Shown: positions 6,401 through 7,867 of the stretch, piece after piece | Numbering within the stretch: position 1 is the stretch's first letter | Layout: each line of letters starts with the position of its first letter | The notes under the pieces: generated by a model | Told to the model about the DNA's origin: nothing | What the model saw: only the letters and a program-made list of their open reading frames with translations | Database searches by the model: none | NCBI GenBank assembly: GCA_937924555.1 | Contig: CALDSN010000029.1 | Coordinates: forward strand, 1 to 7,867 | Length of the DNA: 7,867 bases | From: an uncultured bacterium | GTDB lineage: Bacteria > Cloacimonadota > Cloacimonadia > Cloacimonadales > Cloacimonadaceae | Reading direction: 5' to 3' | Position numbers and translations under genes: made by a program

Positions 6401-7867
6401 CTTGCCAAAGTTGGGGAACATAGCTTGTGGACTCTTTGAAAGGTATCGAAGTTCTTCTTTGTTTCCATTCATTATTACGAGTTGTTGGGATATGCCATCA
6501 ATGTACCCAAGATGGTTTTCATAAATCATATCGAAGCAACTTATGCTTTCGCTCTGCGCAACTAAGGACCTCTGTTGGGGATTTGCTATGGGTATCTGAT
6601 ATATGGAGTTATTGTTGGTGAGAATGTACAAGTTATTGTTGCGGATCTTAATCTGAGAAGGGCTTAATTTTGCTTCGCTCAAGTCAATACTGCTGATAAA
6701 CATGGCGTTCTCGTTGAATATTGAGATTCTATCGTTTCCGGCCTCAGCGATGTAAAGCATGCCATCAGAAGTTGTAGCCAAGCCCATGGGTAGATTTAGT
6801 CTTCCTTCTTTGTTTCCTTTCGAACCGAAACTACTAATGAAGGCACCGGTAAGCTTATTAAGAACAACAATCTTGTGCATTTTGGTGTCGGCTACAAAGA
6901 GCTTATCATGATATACGGCAATGGCATCGAAGTTCTTTACTTCTTGTGTCCCTAATGCCCTTGGGCTGAGGCTGTATTTTTCCTTTCCGTAAGCTCTGCA
7001 TACAATCATTCTTGATGCATCTCCATCCTTGCCGGAGTCTGTAATGAATATTTCCAAAGAGTCACTTAATAGATAATCCACCATCAAAGGATTGTCAGTT
7101 TCTTCCAACGATGGTCTCATTGTGGGTTCTGGAAGTTTAAGTCTGTTGGAAGATGATATTTCGGTGTCTTTAAACAGTTTGACTATCCTTTGTTTGCTAT
7201 CCGACACACCAAGTAAAACGTCATTCTCCCAAGGGAATGCTCTTACAGTTGAAGGTTCAAGAAACGCACTGGGAGAAGGACCCTTATCTTTGGATCCCCA
7301 AGTGGACTTAGAAATCAACCTACCCTCTGAATTCACTTTCCCTATTTTTGTGCTCCCGCTGTAGATCACATACAGTTCATTAAACTGGTTAAGCGAGATA
7401 TCAGCAATCTCATCCTTTTTATCTTGGATTGTTTGCACTTGAAAGCTTTTCTTAAGGCTCAGCTTTTGGTCATAAACCTGAACCTCATAGTACTCAGGTT
7501 TCATTAGCAGAACTCTAAGCTGTTGATCTGCTCCCATTGTCATGGATACTGGCATGTTAATCGGTACTTTACCGAGCAGCATACCTTCTCTGGTAAAGGA
7601 CATCAGCTCATTTCTTCCTTTATCCAATACATAAAGATAGCCTTGATAGTTAACTGCAATACGTATGGGATCTTTAAATTGGATGTCCGGGGCACCTTTT
7701 GTTATTATCTCATTCACATAGCTACCGTCATGAGTATACACTATTATGCTACTGTTTTTGGCATCCAAGAGATACAAGTGGGTTTCGTCTCCGGTAATAT
7801 CAACAATAGAGGCACCGTTTTTTAATTTTATCAGGGTTTGGGGGAGATAGGCAATCTTAGCAGTGTT
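3494..7867 (-). CDS. Giant NHL-propeller/FN3/TPR/transglutaminase-like protein (5' end outside window)
   Basis: The frame is open to the right edge, giving 1457 residues without an N-terminus. The TTG at 7777-7775 is an internal Leu, because 30 more codons precede it without a stop. Numbering from the edge: about 1-520 is a beta-propeller of NHL-like blades (best at 345-395, FGSKGNKEGRLNLP then DGMLYIAEAGNDRISIF); 523-601 is FN3-like (VELTW, YTVASLS); about 603-960 holds roughly ten TPRs; 965-1085 is a beta-sandwich; about 1095-1265 is transglutaminase-like; about 1340-1445 has three more TPRs. The candidate catalytic residues are Cys1183 (SGDCEDLLALVATML, codon 4321-4319), His1209 (PAHVMLVFN, codon 4243-4241) and Glu1245 (WIPLETT), Glu standing where Asp is usual. 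It probably carries a signal peptide beyond the edge and acts in the envelope; this is inferred from domain types and its secreted neighbour. The activity, if any, is unknown. Confidence 0.88.
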   Translation of the reverse strand, partial: NTAKIAYLPQTLIKLKNGASIVDITGDETHLYLLDAKNSSIIVYTHDGSYVNEIITKGAPDIQFKDPIRIAVNYQGYLYVLDKGRNELMSFTREGMLLGKVPINMPVSMTMGADQQLRVLLMKPEYYEVQVYDQKLSLKKSFQVQTIQDKKDEIADISLNQFNELYVIYSGSTKIGKVNSEGRLISKSTWGSKDKGPSPSAFLEPSTVRAFPWENDVLLGVSDSKQRIVKLFKDTEISSSNRLKLPEPTMRPSLEETDNPLMVDYLLSDSLEIFITDSGKDGDASRMIVCRAYGKEKYSLSPRALGTQEVKNFDAIAVYHDKLFVADTKMHKIVVLNKLTGAFISSFGSKGNKEGRLNLPMGLATTSDGMLYIAEAGNDRISIFNENAMFISSIDLSEAKLSPSQIKIRNNNLYILTNNNSIYQIPIANPQQRSLVAQSESISCFDMIYENHLGYIDGISQQLVIMNGNKEELRYLSKSPQAMFPNFGKITFIAYNDWEKTLLLCDAQAGKARKLRFIYCPTKLESVEAKINSAKQVELTWEVTEGISKWIVTRYGVGDPIKYQVSEPKYVVRDNPSFLARYTVASLSLDNLTGVASAEIEDSYSYAKYLVCSGRFTDAVQAFKRSADIFKDPRISDDLVSCYLEEAKQYTENLNYEKALQSMESAILFGGQRLDFILDTVKIYKLMQEYKQGIAYLEKFKANDSPEIQQQLISLYYLTNNYMKVQSIASMYLNQFSRDSNIIHYLAWANENLGDYEAALSNLRELLSTEDSYENNLKIADLLHKANKPDEAITLLQRMLSRFKGQNLAETYKLLGDVHFSNANYSYAEDYYSSAISQNPDVAEYYFCLAKAYEESRKSTEALDNFSQAWSLNEENVQYGFSFASALKKAGRYSDALTILNQINPYVASDASTTAFHELYADLLTIEQRYDDAYRELQIAVNYAPGNAALQAKLNDAATAREFYNKNKPEIELVSYAYQTLYPSLQNYYLTHPIGTAILFNNTNVPITNVSISVTSPQIASNSFETIIQTLLPNQKYTLDIILPMNANVFSLSAAGSTQVETQFKMKYSISGKGESEVVKNAPLYILASTSMDWKNRKQFASFVNPADENIRIFMSNSVLQQFPKSTTSTVNKNIVKAIQIWSFLSANSIGYVSDNTISNSSTSDTDYVQYPTQTLNRKSGDCEDLLALVATMLTTVGVECGFLDLPAHVMLVFNPSISLDDIIDAGLDPNHFISANNKLWIPLETTLLGKSSFTESWNTAVEFYELKLDEGLFPDLIEFAEAHKLYPPASFSETPQYNKFSNSAETMSLFNKDLERITLGSMLQQEDEFRRTLNRYPNNSIVANQYALWCLRNNQSVTAQKIWADLLENNPREVPAMINLGNLYLTMNQFGKARTQYLNALKEGVLTDKINRNLCILEYRDGNLAQARDYFHKLLDQSELRSLDIKIYSDLINQGE
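3499..3504 (-). promoter_or_regulatory. Ribosome binding site of the FecR-like gene, inside the upstream gene
   Basis: AAGGAG on the minus strand lies six bases before the ATG at 3492-3490. It sits in the last codons of the upstream large gene (which ends in GGA GAG TAG). This supports the chosen start and suggests that translation of the two genes is coupled. By contrast, the cyclase gene that follows has no comparable site before 2817. Confidence 0.8.

Overview
The window reads as bacterial chromosomal DNA of moderate, slightly AT-leaning composition. All supported genes lie on the minus strand, so transcription runs from right to left. The mix of genes (a CHASE2 adenylate cyclase, a secreted FecR-like protein, and a very large NHL/TPR/transglutaminase-like envelope protein) and the general codon and protein style suggest a Gram-negative of the FCB type, perhaps Candidatus Cloacimonadota. 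This placement is a low-confidence impression, because no rRNA or other phylogenetic marker is complete here.

Layout from the right edge: (1) 7867-3494 is a very large open frame, cut at its 5' end by the window edge. Its order is beta-propeller (NHL-like) blades, an FN3-like domain, a long TPR array, a beta-sandwich, a transglutaminase-like domain and three more TPRs. (2) 3492-2827 is a secreted FecR-like protein with a TPR-like tail, starting one base after the previous stop. (3) 2817-643 is a membrane class III adenylate cyclase with an extracytoplasmic CHASE2 sensor, starting nine bases after the previous stop. (4) 642-195 is a non-coding gap of about 450 bases holding a striking palindromic array built on an 11-bp grid around CCCGGG. 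(5) 194-1 is the N-terminal quarter of type III pantothenate kinase (coaX), cut by the left edge.

The first three genes are packed as one operon. The inferred picture is an envelope signalling module: the large repeat protein and the FecR-like protein would act outside the cytoplasmic membrane, and the cyclase would turn an extracytoplasmic signal into cytoplasmic cAMP. CHASE2 cyclases and FecR-domain proteins are known families; their joint function with the large propeller/TPR/transglutaminase-like protein is inference from gene packing. coaX appears to be a separate housekeeping transcription unit.
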